Assembly (NCBI GenBank): GCA_009739215.1
Contig: VSJF01000001.1
Location: forward strand, 186,001 to 250,000
Reading direction: 5' to 3'
Origin: Floccularia luteovirens
Taxonomy: Eukaryota; Basidiomycota; Agaricomycetes; Agaricales; Squamanitaceae
Length of the DNA stretch: 64,000 nucleotides
A program made the translations under genes and the position numbers. Of this stretch, positions 11,201 to 23,336 are shown one piece after another; the stretch's first letter is position 1; the number at the start of each line of letters is the position of its first letter. The notes under the pieces are model-generated. The model searched no databases and was not told where the DNA came from. It saw only the letters and a program-made list of their open reading frames with translations.

Positions 11201-12916
11201 AAAAATGCTGTCCATCTTCTGGTATTGCAATGCTTGAACCAGTCAGCCGCACTTTTCACACCTGCTTCGCATGCATTTCTCAAGTTTACGGATGATTCGG
11301 CAAGTATTGGGACAAGTGTATCAAGGTCGTGACCATGTCTGGCCTCGCGTTCTCTAATTTTGCGACGAAACTCAGTGAAGCGGCCGGGGTGAGATTTACC
11401 TGCCCTAGTGTCCCTCTGCGCAACAGCTGCTTCATCTCGGGTATCCGCCGTATTAAGATCGTTGACATAGGTATTGAAAGAATGTAGACCACTGCGCATA
11501 TATTTGCGGTTAGGTTATACATTAACAACTTCAAGCATCAGGATGCTTACGCAGCACGAAACATAAGAGATTTGAGCTCTCCACTGATAAGTTTGATATC
11601 TCCGGGTCCTAACCAACCCACGGAGATTTCAAGGTCGATCATGGAGACCTGACCAAGCAACGCTTGCGTTCCCATAACAAGGGCTTGCCGGCGGGTATTT
11701 CCAATTGCGTTGATTCTAGCCCATTCTTCACGATTAGAGGGGCGGGAAGAGAGTGCTTGTGATTGGATTGAGATTAGCTCTAGAGTGGGCTATGTTGTCA
11801 TGGAGCGTAAGTCAAAAACATCTCCGCGTGGCAAATATTAATGGGATCTCACTATTAGAAACCTGTTGTGAAAAGTGGTTCTTCACCACATGTTATTTTT
11901 TTCGGTTTACGCCGACTTTAATTAACCACTCACAACCAGACGTGGTTCAAACTTTCCGGAAAGAGAATGACTAAAGAAGCGATAGCTACGGCAACATAGT
12001 AGCAGGTGGGGATTAGAAATTGTTTTGCAAGAGTATACTGTGATGTTGGGAAGTCTGTGCCGATGATTAGCCAACATAGTATAAAAATAGGAACTGTATC
12101 TGACAAGGACCATAACTGCACATCTACCCAAAATATGAGTATAAGATTGGCTTATGTAAAGGATTGTCGATAGTACTTACGATGTCTAATACGATGTTTC
12201 CAAAAATACTGAAGAGGGTAAGTTTAGGAAAATATGCTCTCAGAGCTCCGAGAGCAAAAGTCCCTATGAAAAAGAACGCGCCGTAGACAGCCGAGGAGCT
12301 ATTGTCATGGTAGTTGATGCATATGAAGACAAGAGTAATAAATTTGTACAAACCGAGGATCTAGAAACATTCCATGGAAGATGGCGCTTTGCAGTTGGAT
12401 AGCAGTCGGAAGATTGGGATCGAGACTGCATAGAGCGTCAAGTCAGTGTTATTCATAACGAAAGTTATCATGCTTACGCGTTCTGGACACGCTGCTGCTG
12501 TTGTGCAAGGAGACCCTGGTCGCGCACTGACAAAGCTGCAGCCATTCGCAGCCGCGCTCCAAGCCCACCCCAGTAACATACCTATTCGAATCAGCCTCAG
12601 CCTCATATTGCCACATCAACGATTTACATACCAAGGAGTAAGACTAACCGCGGCAAACAGAAAGAGGGACAAGGCGAGGTTTGGGGGCAACATCACAGCA
12701 ACAAGTCTGTACCAATGAACATGTTAGGGTTAAACTCCCGGGGATAAGTTTGTCATGGACTCACGCAGCAAAGAATCCTGCTTGACCCATGGTACGTGAA
12801 GTTTTCGTCGCCACCATCAGAATGAGTGTTACTGCTAGTACTACAGTACATCGGATCCATGTTTTCACTGTTCGCCTGTTTCTGACTGCGGGTATCACCC
12901 AAGAGAAGAACCCCAT
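8295..12916 (-). CDS. ArAE/FUSC-type membrane transporter (fungal ER transporter-like, DUF2421)
   Basis: A large multi-pass protein of the aromatic acid exporter superfamily as found in fungi (N-terminal six-helix domain, FUSC-like domain, DUF2421 region). The start MGFFSWVIPAVRNRRTVKTW at 12914-12916 leads into the first helices (CTVVLAVTLILMVATKTSRT). A cytosolic middle part contains PGRFTEFRRKIREREARHGH and an acidic stretch. The second membrane half begins FFKSSEGLFALRLALVSVAL then SAWFYYENKGIWALIMAQ, and continues GYSWINTHIAILANPGFGVT. The C-terminal region has PKSSRTLVRKTLADTTEDLG, EAFLAEDARARSG, SPKERRVRKIAR, PYLNPNF and KDEQLPAHST, ending GQGFVAKLQ at TAG 8295-8297. All expected blocks are present in order, joined by many short introns. 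Substrate is unknown; aromatic acids are suggested only by the superfamily name. A decayed duplicate is at the left edge. Confidence 0.85.
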
Positions 12917-13108
12917 TGAAGGGCTTGCTGAGGTACTAGCTATTAAATTCGATGGGAGGTGAAAGGAGCTTCAAACGACACTCAAAACTCAACAAACCGA
13001 AGATGACGGGGATCCGGTTATCCTTGGCCACGTGTTAAACGTCATCCCGAATTGTGGCTGGGGCGCTTGTTCCTTCGGAGCGAGCTCTCTCGATAAGATA
13101 AAATGGCC
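12917..13108. promoter_or_regulatory. 5' flank of the transporter gene
   Basis: Short region upstream of the minus-strand transporter start. It holds the likely promoter, but no specific element can be named. Confidence 0.35.
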
Positions 13109-13313
13109 CTCCAAGTTAGAGGAATTCATCCCACGGTGGCGTGATTTTGTATTATATAATATAGAAATAAAACCGAATTATGTGCTACTTCAGTTTCAGT
13201 AGCTAAGCTTTGTTTATAACGTTTTATGCCAAGCCTTCCAGAGAATCCACAATTTTTTATTTCGGAAAAATACAAAATCATGCCACCGTGGGATGAACTC
13301 CTTTAACTCGGAG
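13109..13313. mobile_element. MITE-like element with about 44 bp terminal inverted repeats
   Basis: The left arm 13109-13153 and right arm 13269-13313 are near-perfect inverted repeats: each contains TTCATCCCACGGTGGC (second arm with one A for G further in), and the outer end reads CCTCC(A/G)AGTTA. The arms enclose an AT-rich core of about 115 bp without coding potential. This is the form of a non-autonomous miniature DNA transposon. No clear target-site duplication is visible, so family is not assigned. It lies in the divergent intergenic space between the transporter and DUF6534 copy 2. Confidence 0.75.
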
Positions 13314-14155
13314 GTACTAGGTAGGCCTAGGTAGGAGGCTGACAAGGTGACACGGTCCTGGCTTTACGCTCATTGGATATTGAAGAGCTGAAGAGTTGGA
13401 TCAAAATAAATAAAATTGGGTCCGCTTTTGTAAATTTACATAAAGAATTATCAAAAGAATGTACATAATATATGTAAAGTACCATATGTTTGAGGTGAGG
13501 TCTGAGAATTCAAGTGAAGCTTGGTGGACTTGGACTCAGACTCGGAGACGGACGGGTATCAGCGCATGATCGGTTCATTCCATTCTATTTTAAAAATTAC
13601 GTTACCCGACAAAGCTTCCGTCGGATCATTTTGGTCATTCATACCTTTTCACCTTTTGAATCCCCGGAGCTCATAGACACCAGCTAGTTGTTGTCAGCTA
13701 TTGCCTCAGATACAAGCACGGCAAGCGGTTCATGTATTCCCAAAGCCTACCAGATAGGTGCATTTGCATACGATATTCATCAAAAGCTAACGTTAACTTG
13801 ACCACTTTTATAGAGGTAGTACGGTTACTATTTGATTAGCGAGCTTTTGAACCAAAATACGCTTTTCTGATGATTTACACTCGGAGCTTCTTGTACAAAA
13901 CGGTCATCTCATCATCTCCTGTGCCTTCGGAATTCCCCATGGCGGTACTTAATTATGGAGTTCCATTCACACTGCTTACAAAAAAAACTTCACTGGTTTC
14001 TAAATATAATCTTACCGTAACTACACCGCTCTAATCTGTACTTATCATTATTCCATTAGTAGTTTTTGGCGGGAAGTGCCTTGTCACCACGTGCGTTTGT
14101 GAAAAGCTATATGTATGGTGTCCGCGATATTATCTTACCAACTGTATATTTCTCT
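13314..14155. promoter_or_regulatory. Intergenic, 5' flank of DUF6534 copy 2
   Basis: No gene is seen. Bases 13549-13610 and 14125-14155 align with the flank of copy 1; the 0.5 kb between them is unique to this copy. Confidence 0.5.
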
Positions 14156-15528
14156 ATGGCCGACTCAATTCCACCTAATATTGCTCAACTGTGAGTGCTT
14201 TGACGGTTGTTTTAATTTTTTAGTAGCTTATATCCACCTTTTTATTTTCCAGCACTGGTCCCATTGTAAGAAGAATCTTCATTAGCTCATCGCATGCCTC
14301 CGTCTAAATGATGTTGTTCGCAGCTGTTGGGCCACCTTTTGACTTGGGCATTTTACAGTGCTTTGTGCGTTCAAACATGTAACTCCATTTCGATCCAAAT
14401 CACCCGCATATTTTCACATCTTCATTTTACAGATCTGTATTATTTGGCTTTCCCCAAGGATGGAAAAATTCCAAAAGCCATTGTTACATGGGTTTTTCTA
14501 TTGGAAACTGTCCAGATCATAATGACCACACGAGACGCTTTCCGCAATTTCGGTACTGGTTGGGGCGATATGAATGATCTCAACCAGGTCGGTTGGTTGT
14601 TCTTCAGTGTCCCTGTATTGGGTACCATGAGTAAGTCGGATCGATAAACAAGGTCACGACGTCAGTTCGCTAATACTCGATAACAGTTGGCTCTGCGGGT
14701 CAAATTTTCTTTGCTTGGAGAATCTGGATTCTCAGTCAAAAACTTTGGGTTCCGATTCCTATCGTTCTGGTAAGTCAATAGTGCCAGAAACACAACAAGT
14801 GTCACGTTATAACATTGCCCCAAGATTTCCTTAATGCAATTTGGTGGAGGGATATGGACCGCTGTGGATACCAAAGGAGGTCAATGGTCAGATGTCATCG
14901 TGCTAAGCCACGACCCCACATGCGTACGTTTTATTTTGTTTTATCATAGCGGCATTGATATATTTTGCATTAGATTTGGCTTGGAGGCACAGCTGGTTGT
15001 GATTTGATCATAGCAATTGCTATGATATACTACTTATCGATTTCACGCGGTGGCTTCAGGTCAACTAATGTCCTCGTTTCCAAGATTATGAGAATTACTG
15101 TCGAAACAGGACTTGTTTGTGCTGCATTCGCGATATTGGACCTGGCGTTCTACCTCCGATTCACAGACAACAATTACCATCTAGCGCCGTCGATTCCTTT
15201 GTCGAAATTGTACTCCAACAGTCTTCTTATGGTTTGTAATGGAGATTTTTTAAGTGAAAATTTGTACTAACATATAGTGAAGGTCCTCAACTCACGGATG
15301 CGCATCGTTGGGGGCAGAGGAGTCAATCCAAATGAAGGATTCATATCATTCACAGATTCTGGCTTGGCTACAGGAACGAACTCATCACGACCTCGGGAAA
15401 CTCTCGTGACTGTTACAAAGGAGTTCACAAACGATTTGGAATTGGATAATGTGAGCTTCTTAACCTCCTTCAGACCGCAATTACCAAATCTTTGTCCCTT
15501 TTTACAGAAAACTCCCAAATTTTTTTAA
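14156..15528 (+). CDS. DUF6534 seven-helix membrane protein (copy 2)
   Basis: Nearly identical to copy 1 exon by exon. It starts MADSIPPNIAQ, then TGPI, LLGHLLTWAFYSALCVQTY, LYYLAFPKDGK, TRDAFRNFGTGWGDMNDLN, FFAWRIWIL, IWLGGTAGCDLIIAIAMIYY, ITVETGLVCAAFAILDLAFY and YHLAPSIPLSKLYSNSLL. The polar tail is VLNSRMRIVGGRGVNPNEGF and onward, ending KTPKFF at TAA 15526-15528. The last intron (GTGAGC...CAG, about 15450-15507) is optional because reading through also stays open to the same stop. Seven hydrophobic segments are visible. Function is unknown; it is divergent from the transporter gene, as in the left copy. Confidence 0.85.
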
Positions 15529-17197
15529 CCATTTCGCAAAAAAAGACTTGTTTTTAGGCTTAGAGCTGTGGTCTAGATCTCACGTTGAGCACACACACTC
15601 GCTTCTTCATTCTCTTATAAATGGATATATATTTGGTGACAGATGGGGAGAAATTGTAGTACTATTATTGTAGAATATTCAGTCGGGCCGCACACATGTA
15701 TTGGGAAGGGCACAAGTCCTCCGTGGATATAGCGCGGGTGCAGAGCTCTGTCCATGCTTTTCCATCCGCGATTTCCAATTTCGATTAGAATATCTGATCT
15801 GCGGAACAAGAAAATTCTATAAAAAAAGTCAATTATTTTGCTAGACGGCGTTTGTAAAACGCCACGCGCGATACAGAGCCGTCGAGTTCCATAGAACAAA
15901 TCTTTTTGACCTTAGATGTCGATCTAACCGGTCGTCGTCGTCATGCGTCAAGTTTCAATTATTTGCCCTGCATCTAGTTTCTTAGCCGTTGTGGAATTGA
16001 CATCCTTTGCTTTTCTCTGAGTGTGCCTGGAAAATATGTAGATTTTCAGGGTTTACATTATATTTAGTCAGTATCTCTAACGCAACGAGCTGTGCGTGAT
16101 TGTTGTATTTTTATAATTTGATCATCCGTCCATTCCTTTTAAAACAAAAACTCGGGGACTGTAAGTATATTTGTGCACTGGGAGACTCAGATTCAAGGAA
16201 TAGACTATACATATCCAATCATCATCACTTTATCAAAGTAGAAAATGGCTCACTGTGGTTCGAAATTCTGCTGTATCGCAAGATAACTTTAGTTAAACCT
16301 TCTAGAAAACTTGTTGTGCAACGCACTTTTCGGGGGAAAAGGATTCACGTGATATCCTATAATATCTCGGAGACTGTATATATATGATATTCTTTTCATA
16401 TCATTTCTATTGTCTTGAGAACCAAGTCAAATGAGGGACAGCTGCCAACAGTCCTGAATCGATTTGTATGCCCACGTCAATGAAACAGAGGGTAGTAATA
16501 CTATGTATAATGAGAGGGTTCAGTAATTCAATGTTAATTGCAGAAGCGAAAACCGCATAGAGTGTCTGTCGCGGAAAGGTGCCTAATAATTGTTTTGTGT
16601 TCCGTGGCGGTGACAGCGCGTGAGCGCAAACTGTTTCGCGGGATTTTGTTAGTTTCAACCACGGTGACTGTGCTTCTTCTTATACTCCTATTGCAACCCG
16701 TTTATTAATGCTTCAGTGTTGGGGTATTGATATTCTTATCTGAAAATTCGGTGTAGTCTGATTAGACGCATAGGTAAGTTCAGCAGATGGAAAGATGCCG
16801 TATTATCATCTCGTCACTTCGCTTAACTATAGTGCATGTGCAACACGTGCAGGTACACTCCCTCGGAGGTTATGTCACGGCGGCAGATTGTGATGGCTGG
16901 AATTGTATGGAGTAAATATCAGTTTTGGTGTGATTTCTGTGGGTATGAAGGGTTTCCAACCATCGGCCCAGGGCCTTCTAGAAGGTACAGGTGCTCCTGT
17001 TCATGGGATTAAACCAAACGAAGGAGTTGTAATTCAGTAAGTAATACAATCCCGTATCCTAATTGAAAACCCAATTCTCATTATGCTTGCGGCTTACACC
17101 ATTACCCATAATTCCTGCTAAAGGTTAGCGCCTGCAAACGTTATACATAAATTGCCCATCCTTAGCTAGAAGCGCATTCCTTTCTTCAAGCTTATCG
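15529..17197. other. Intergenic, possible undetected relics
   Basis: No supportable gene. The frames at 15615-15899 (-) and 16100-16387 (+) resemble nothing known. Around 16990-17040 a short frame reading GAPVHGIKPNEGVVIQ ends at a splice-donor-like GTAAGT and is faintly like the tail of the DUF6534 proteins (GVNPNEG), so it could be a trace of a fifth copy; this is weak. Confidence 0.4.
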
Positions 17198-18626
17198 ATG
17201 TCTGTACCAATTCCTCCTGAGATTGCCCAACTGTGAGTCCTTAATATCAATATTGTCTACTTCTAAGTTAAACGTTTCAAACAGCACCGGCCCAATTGTA
17301 TGCACATTCAGCTCACCTTCTGCTGCGATCTTTTATTCTAACCTTTATGGCCACAGGTATTGGGTCATTTTTTTAATTGGGCTCTTTTTGGAGTGTTGTG
17401 TGTACAAACATGTGGGTTACATGCTCATGGATTCACTGATAGTTTACAAACTTTCTATCTTGAACAGATGTTTATTATCTGGCATTTCCGAGGGACAATA
17501 AACTTCCGAAACTTTTGGTGGCTTCTGTAGGAATCATTGAAGCCTTGCAAACTGTCCTTGCAACTCGTGATGCCTTTCGTAACTTTGGGGATCATTGGGG
17601 TAGTATGCTTGACCTTGATGAAATTGGCTGGCTATGGTTCAGCGTACCAATAATGGGCGCCCTGAGTATGTTCACCGCGCTACTTTAGTTGGTCAGCCTA
17701 CTCATCCATCTCCTTAGTCAGCTTGATCGTGCAAGTATTCTTCGCCTGGCGTATTTGGATTTTGGGCCGGAGACTATGGATAACCATTGCAATCACACTG
17801 GTGGGTTTCTTTAGAAAACGATTATCCATTCAAACATTTAAATCATGATGACCCCTAGCTTTCAATTGTTCAGTGTGTAGCTGCAACATGGGTTGGCGTA
17901 ACAGCGCATAAGATTGGTTTCTTCTCGAAAATGGCACCAGTCGTCTATCCAATCTCTTGTGTAAATCCAAATTCTACCTCTCCATCTACCTTGCCACTAA
18001 TTTTCTCGATAGGTCTGGCTTGGCGGTACTGCATTGTGTGATATCATTATCGCAGCATGTATGATGTACTACCTTTCAATCTCGCGCACTGGATTTAAGA
18101 CAACGAACCTACTTATCACGAAAATCATTCGAATCACAGTTGAGACAGGATTGATATGTGCGGCGTTGGCCATTTTGGATATCTCCCTCTTCCTCAGTTT
18201 CGAGAATAATAACTATCATCTGGCCCCTTCCATCGCGTTATCAAAAATATACTCCAACAGTCTTCTTGTGGTATGTTATCTCTCACCTCTACAACTCCAC
18301 AAATGCATTTCTCTAATCGAATCCGTATCCTAGGTACTCAACTCCAGAGTGCGCTTCTCAGGTGGTAGAACGCACAACGTTACAGACAATATACTGTCAT
18401 ATACAAGTTCTACGGTTCACAGTAAAAACACCTGCTCCTGTTGGACCTGGATCTAAACACATTAATGTCACAGTATCAGAGGAGACGACACATGATGCAA
18501 TTCCAATGGATGTGGGTATCTAAATCAGCTTCTACACATCTATTATTCTAACTACCATTATAGCAGTCTGTGGCTGGTAAATCATTCGAGTCCCCTCATA
18601 GACTTTATCCGGTATATACACAATGA
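17198..18626 (+). CDS. DUF6534 seven-helix membrane protein (copy 3), C-terminal frame problem
   Basis: A more diverged paralogue with the same exon plan: MSVPIPPEIAQ, TGPI, VLGHFFNWALFGVLCVQTY, VYYLAFPRDNK, the signature TRDAFRNFGDHWG, LDEIGWLWFSVPIMGAL, SLIVQVFFAWRIWILGRRLW, VWLGGTALCDIIIAACMMYY, ITVETGLICAALAILDISLF, NYHLAPSIALSKIYSNSLLV and VLNSRVRFSGGR. Seven hydrophobic segments are clear. In the tail the frame that reads SSTVHS runs into TAA at 18464-18466, while the family-like continuation KTPAPVGPGSKHINVTVSEE is in another frame, so a one-base shift lies near 18420. With that shift and one more intron the protein would end PVYTQ at TGA 18624-18626. Either a real tail truncation or a sequence error. 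Confidence 0.8.
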
Positions 18627-19748
18627 AATCACGGCTCCGGGTGTGCATGGTTTTCACCTCAAACGTAGATTTGTTTATAGAGATGTCCAATCCATTTTTA
18701 TCAATTCATTTTGGTTTTGCATTAGAATTGCAGATATATAATCATGACTGGTGCGAAGAGGTCTGCCAAATTTCAAGGAAAGAAAGGGCTTAATCATCGA
18801 ATGGACCTTATTTTCAATGTTGGGTGGTGGATCCAATCAGCTTATCGCCTATCAGATGAAGGTCGTGAACGAAGACATTCTTGTCATGGTGACAAGTCAA
18901 AAATCAAGTACAAATATTGCTCTGAAAGTATATCGAATACAATGTTTTATGTCATAGAAGCAGGGATGAAACACCTTGGAAAGCGGGCCGCCGTGTTTAG
19001 AAGAGCTGTATCAAGCCGGGTAGCGTCTGAGGTATGCCATCTCAAGGTACCCTCATTTGACAGGAACAAGTCACCCACAACCAGTAGACCCTGGAGCTGG
19101 AAATGCTGGCGTGACCGGTGATAGGGTGTAAGTGGGAATGCTGAAATTATCGCTGTGGTGTGTGCAATTTGAAATCTAGTCTACCAAAGCTATTCACGCT
19201 TGAAGTGTGTGTGTATTTGAGGATATGTTGACATCTAATGGCCAAAGAAGGCATCATCAGTTTATTTGGCATCAAAATGACGAACAATCAAGAACGAACA
19301 TACAGAAACTTTATCATCAACCAATCTTTTTGTTGATTGAGAATCATGAAGCAGCTTCCAAATTCTACGGTTTTTTTCATTATCGGCACCCGCTGGTTAG
19401 AGTCCTGCCCTGTGGATATCACTTACAAAGTCCTGATCAGATGTGCCTTGTTCATATTTTTACTTTAAGGAGCTGGACGAGTAAGGAGTATATTCACTAG
19501 AAAAATAAATGTCAATTAATCGCGTACTTTACATCTGCAGGGGCCCAAGAGGGATTCAACATAAACATCACAACTTCATAAGAATTTCCAGGTCGAAGGC
19601 TCTGTGCCGTGGGCGGCCAGATCAGGAACAAAGAGATAATACAGATTGAATGTCATCACGCGAGTCCCATACTCTTCCCACAACTGTTTTCACCGTTCAA
19701 TTGACGACTTATAAGCTATGGAAATGTTGATACCTCCGTGAGTCAATC
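18627..19748. other. Intergenic with an unassigned coding-like patch
   Basis: At 18750-18960 two overlapping plus frames are open (one contains FSMLGGGSNQLIAYQMKVV), and further frames continue to 19130, but no family is recognised and no clean exon chain can be made. The rest (19200-19748) is the 5' flank of GMC gene 2. Not called as a gene. Confidence 0.35.
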
Positions 19749-22033
19749 ATGTTGTTCGAAACCCTTCTCAGTGTAGTTGCTGCGGCATCTGTGCGAGGCG
19801 CTCTCTTAACATCACCAACAAATCTTCCATCCCTGAAATATGACTTTGTTATCGTTGGCGGTGAGTGTACTATTGTTATCTATCTATGAGGTTTACTAAA
19901 CTTTGTATTGTTATAGCTGGTACAGCCGGGTGTACACTAGCTGCTCGTTTGACTGAGAACCCTTTGAACAGGGTTCTCCTCATTGAAGCAGGTGGAAGGT
20001 ATGTATTCACTGGACGTATAATAGGTTGTCAGCAAAGTAACAATCTCAAAGCAACGAAGGCATTATGGCTTCGGTTGTTCCTTTCCTAGGTGTCTCCCTC
20101 CCCAACACAGCTGTTGACTGGAACTACACGTCAATACCACAGCCAGGTCTGAACAATCGCGTGATCCCCATGGCTAGGGGCCGTGTGCTTGGCGGAACAA
20201 GCACCATTAGTGGGTGGTTTCTCAGGTTATTTTGTTATTGCTTGAACACGTAATCCATGTAGACCTTATGACCTGGAACCGTGCATCCAATGACTTCTGG
20301 GACTATTGGGCAACAATCTCTGAAGACAGTGGTTGGTCATGGGCAAACATGGAGAAGTATTATCTCCGGGTGAGATAATGACTGTAAAGTTGAGAAATGA
20401 GAGTCTGCTCATCGTTATTCACCAGACATCAACACTGGTATCCTCTGCTGATTACCACAATACAACCGGACAGATAATCCCGACTGCACACGGACATGGT
20501 CCTGTGAGGGTCAGTGTCCCTGGATATCCAACTCAGATTGATGATCGGGTAGTTGGAGCAGGTCATGAACTCAGTGGCCGTTTTGCGTATAACGAAGATT
20601 TCAATGCGGGGACAATGCGGGGAGTTGGTGTGTTATTTATGGAAGGTTACGTTTTGGCCCTTACTGACTATAAACGGTGTATCAGGATATATACAATCAT
20701 CGATCGGCGACAGTCGGCGCAGTAGCTCTGCCACTGCTTACTTGGGACCTGCATTGACACGCCCCAACCTTGATGTTTTGATCAACACCTATGCAACTAA
20801 ACTCATCAAAACCGGGACTTCCGATGGCCTTCCAGTCATGAACTCTGTTAAAATCACTCAAGGACCCTCCAGTAACCCCTTTTTTTAATGATCGCGTGCA
20901 TTCATCCCACAAGCTAATGATTTTTTAGACACTTCATATACCGTTAAAGCCTCTAAAGAGGTTATCCTTTCCGCTGGTGTTATAGGAACACCCCAGTTAC
21001 TTCTGCTATCCGGAATCGGTCCCAAAACTGAATTACAACAGCTTGGAATCACCTCAGTGATCAACAACCCGAGTGTTGGGAAGAATCTCACTGAACACCC
21101 TCTACTATCTAATTATTTCACTGTTAACTCTGAGGCGACATTCGACGATTTGTTAAGAAACGAAACGATCTTCAAAGAAAGGCTTAATGAATGGATTACC
21201 ACACATCAGGGTCTCTTCGTCAACTCACCAGGAAACACTCAAGCATATATGCGCCTTCCAGAGGTGCCTCCATTTACAAACTACTCGGACCCCTCTTCAG
21301 GACCACTGTCCAGCCATCAGGAGATGATTTTTGTTGTATGTCTGGCACTACACTATTTTTGGCTTTATGTGTTGATTATATTTATTCAGGATGGGTTCGC
21401 CGCATTTGGTTCTTTGACGCAACCGCCTCAAGGCCATTTCTTGAGTATCCTCACTATTGTGGTCTCTCCAATGTCTCGTGCGTGACTTTCTTTGACAGGT
21501 TTCCTGTAAGCTAACGGGATCGTTTATCAGGTGGATTCGTAAAGCTAGCGTCATCGAACCCTTTCGCCAAGCCATTGTTGAACTTCGGCTTCCTTGAACA
21601 CGCTTTTGATTTGAAAGCTATGGTCCAGACAATCAAAGACGCCAAGGCCTTTATCCAGGCTAGCTCATGGACAGGATATGTTCAAGGAACATGGGGTGCA
21701 TTAGCTAATGCTACTACTGACGCAGAACTCGAAGCATATGCACGTCAGTACACCTATACTGGAAACCACGCCTCAGGGAGTGTGAAAATATCGCCTGCCC
21801 AAGCGTCATGGGGTGTACTCAATCCTGATCTTCGCCTTAAAAAGGCTAGAGGTCTTCGTGTTGTCGATGCGTCCGCTTTCGTGCGTCATTTCTTGAAATG
21901 CTCATAGTTGCCAAGTATAATGACCCCTGATATTCCCTTCCAGCCACACTCACCGGAATGTCATCCTCAAGCTGTTGTTTATACCATGGCTGAGAGGGCT
22001 GCTGATTTAATCAAATCGGATTATGGATGCTGA
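19749..22033 (+). CDS. GMC oxidoreductase, aryl-alcohol-oxidase-like (copy 2)
   Basis: A secreted FAD-dependent alcohol oxidase or dehydrogenase, paralogous to the genes at 3.6 and 26.4 kb. The start MLFETLLSVVAAASVRGALL is a signal peptide, followed by YDFVIVG|AGTAGCTLAARLTENP (FAD site split by an intron), VLLIEAGG, GSNEGIMASVVPFLGVSLPN, DWNYTSIPQPG, ARGRVLGGTSTISG, GTPQLLLLSGIGPKTELQQ and NPSVGKNLTEHPLLSNYF. The catalytic His is in GNHASGSVKISPAQ, and the second active-site His in PECHPQAVVYTMAERAADLI, ending SDYGC at TGA 22031-22033. Introns are short and largely at the positions used in GMC 3. Both active-site histidines are kept, so it is probably active; substrate is unknown. Confidence 0.88.
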
Positions 22034-23336
22034 GCGCTGAATGTTGAACAGCCAAGGCAGTTTATTTAATATTGTTATGATAACGAATCCATCCGCTCCT
22101 TCTGGAAGCCAAACACGCTCATTATCTTATTCCTTCAATATAATAATTCGCGTAATTTTGTTCAGACTGACCCATATACCGTTGCTACTGCTTTTTCTGT
22201 TAGTACTTAAATTCCTTCGTTTTTTGTTCAAACACGTGCCTCACAACATATACGGATGCTTTCGGATAGTTTGGTTTCCACGCAGTAGATAAATACTAAG
22301 TACTAAATACTAAGTGAAACATAGACCGTCGAAATCGTCGAAGAAAGATGTTTTGTGGTTGTGAATCTTTTATATTTGGTTTATCCTGGTTTCCATGCCA
22401 GCTTTGTGTATACTGCAACAGCCAGGTAAGTCATACTCAACTGCTTCCTCGTATGCTTCGTATGTCATGAGGTTGATGGCGGAAGGTGCTGATATTTGAG
22501 ATGTCTTTTTTGTAGAGCTTCACATTGGCAATGTCCGAGATATAACAGTATGCACCTGCATAGCAACATGGAAAACCGCAGTTTTGAAAAGAATTCAAGG
22601 GAATATTTCGTTAGATTTAAACTGAACGGACCTGATTCCATGGACAACGGACTCAGTCAGCCCAAGATGGCTCTATCTGATGCGTTTCCATTTTTAGACA
22701 TCGCGCGAGCGTTCGGAGCACCCTTCGTCTAGGCCGTTGTTCCAGGCATTTAGCCACATCTGGTTGAAAAGGCGACCAGGTCTGTCAGGGCGAGGTGCCA
22801 GGAGGGGTGTGTCAACATGAGAAGAGGAACCATTTCCCCTTTGCCCTAGGAAAAAGGAAAAAAAAATAACAATGAGTACGTATACCTATTACATACCCTA
22901 CTTTTGGGCCGTACCTCGTAAAGCTCCCGGATTCGGTAATAGCGCCATCAAGCAACAGAAGTTCAGAAGCACCGATATTATAATCTTCTATCAACTCTGC
23001 ATATAGACCGTCTCTTGAATGTTGTGAACTGGCCAGAATTTTAAGGGAGTAATGCTATCAAATAAGTAGAGCATCAGTTACTTGCTGGTACCTGTTAATC
23101 TTTCCCACTTGGAACATCGCTTGGTATATGAACCTGTGGCGCCTTGACAACTTTCACACGTGAAGTTTCTGATCTTTTCCTGTCCAGCCGGCGACCCTTG
23201 AGAGAACAGCTCCAATTGTAACAAACAACATATAATCCGACTTGGGCATGGGTGGTCTGTAGGCATATACACCTGGCCCATTCATTCTCACTATTCTTGT
23301 GTCGGCTCACGCTGGCAACCTATTAGATCTTCCTTG
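22034..23336. other. Intergenic with an unassigned minus-strand coding-like patch
   Basis: On the minus strand a frame from about 23060 to 22925 reads ELIEDYNIGASELLLLDGAI, and after an intron-like gap (GTAGGG...CCTAG) a second block near 22850-22732 reads RPGRLFNQMWLNAWNNGLDE and stops. Both look coding but I do not recognise a family, and blocks further upstream (23078-23310) do not join in frame. It may be a remnant of yet another gene. The rest is flanking DNA of GMC 2 and DUF6534 copy 4. Confidence 0.35.

Larger units (their letters stand above)
10291..15450. repeat. Right copy of the segmental duplication
   Basis: The counterpart of 1-2723. It carries the middle and 5' part of the transporter gene (-), an intergenic block with a MITE-like element, and DUF6534 copy 2 (+). 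About 1.9 kb here (11645-13548) and about 0.5 kb (13610-14125) have no counterpart in the left copy. Confidence 0.85.

Noticed and set aside
18400..18426. A 27-base intron in DUF6534 copy 3 to restore frame
   Set aside because: Far shorter than the 45-70 base introns used everywhere else in the window.
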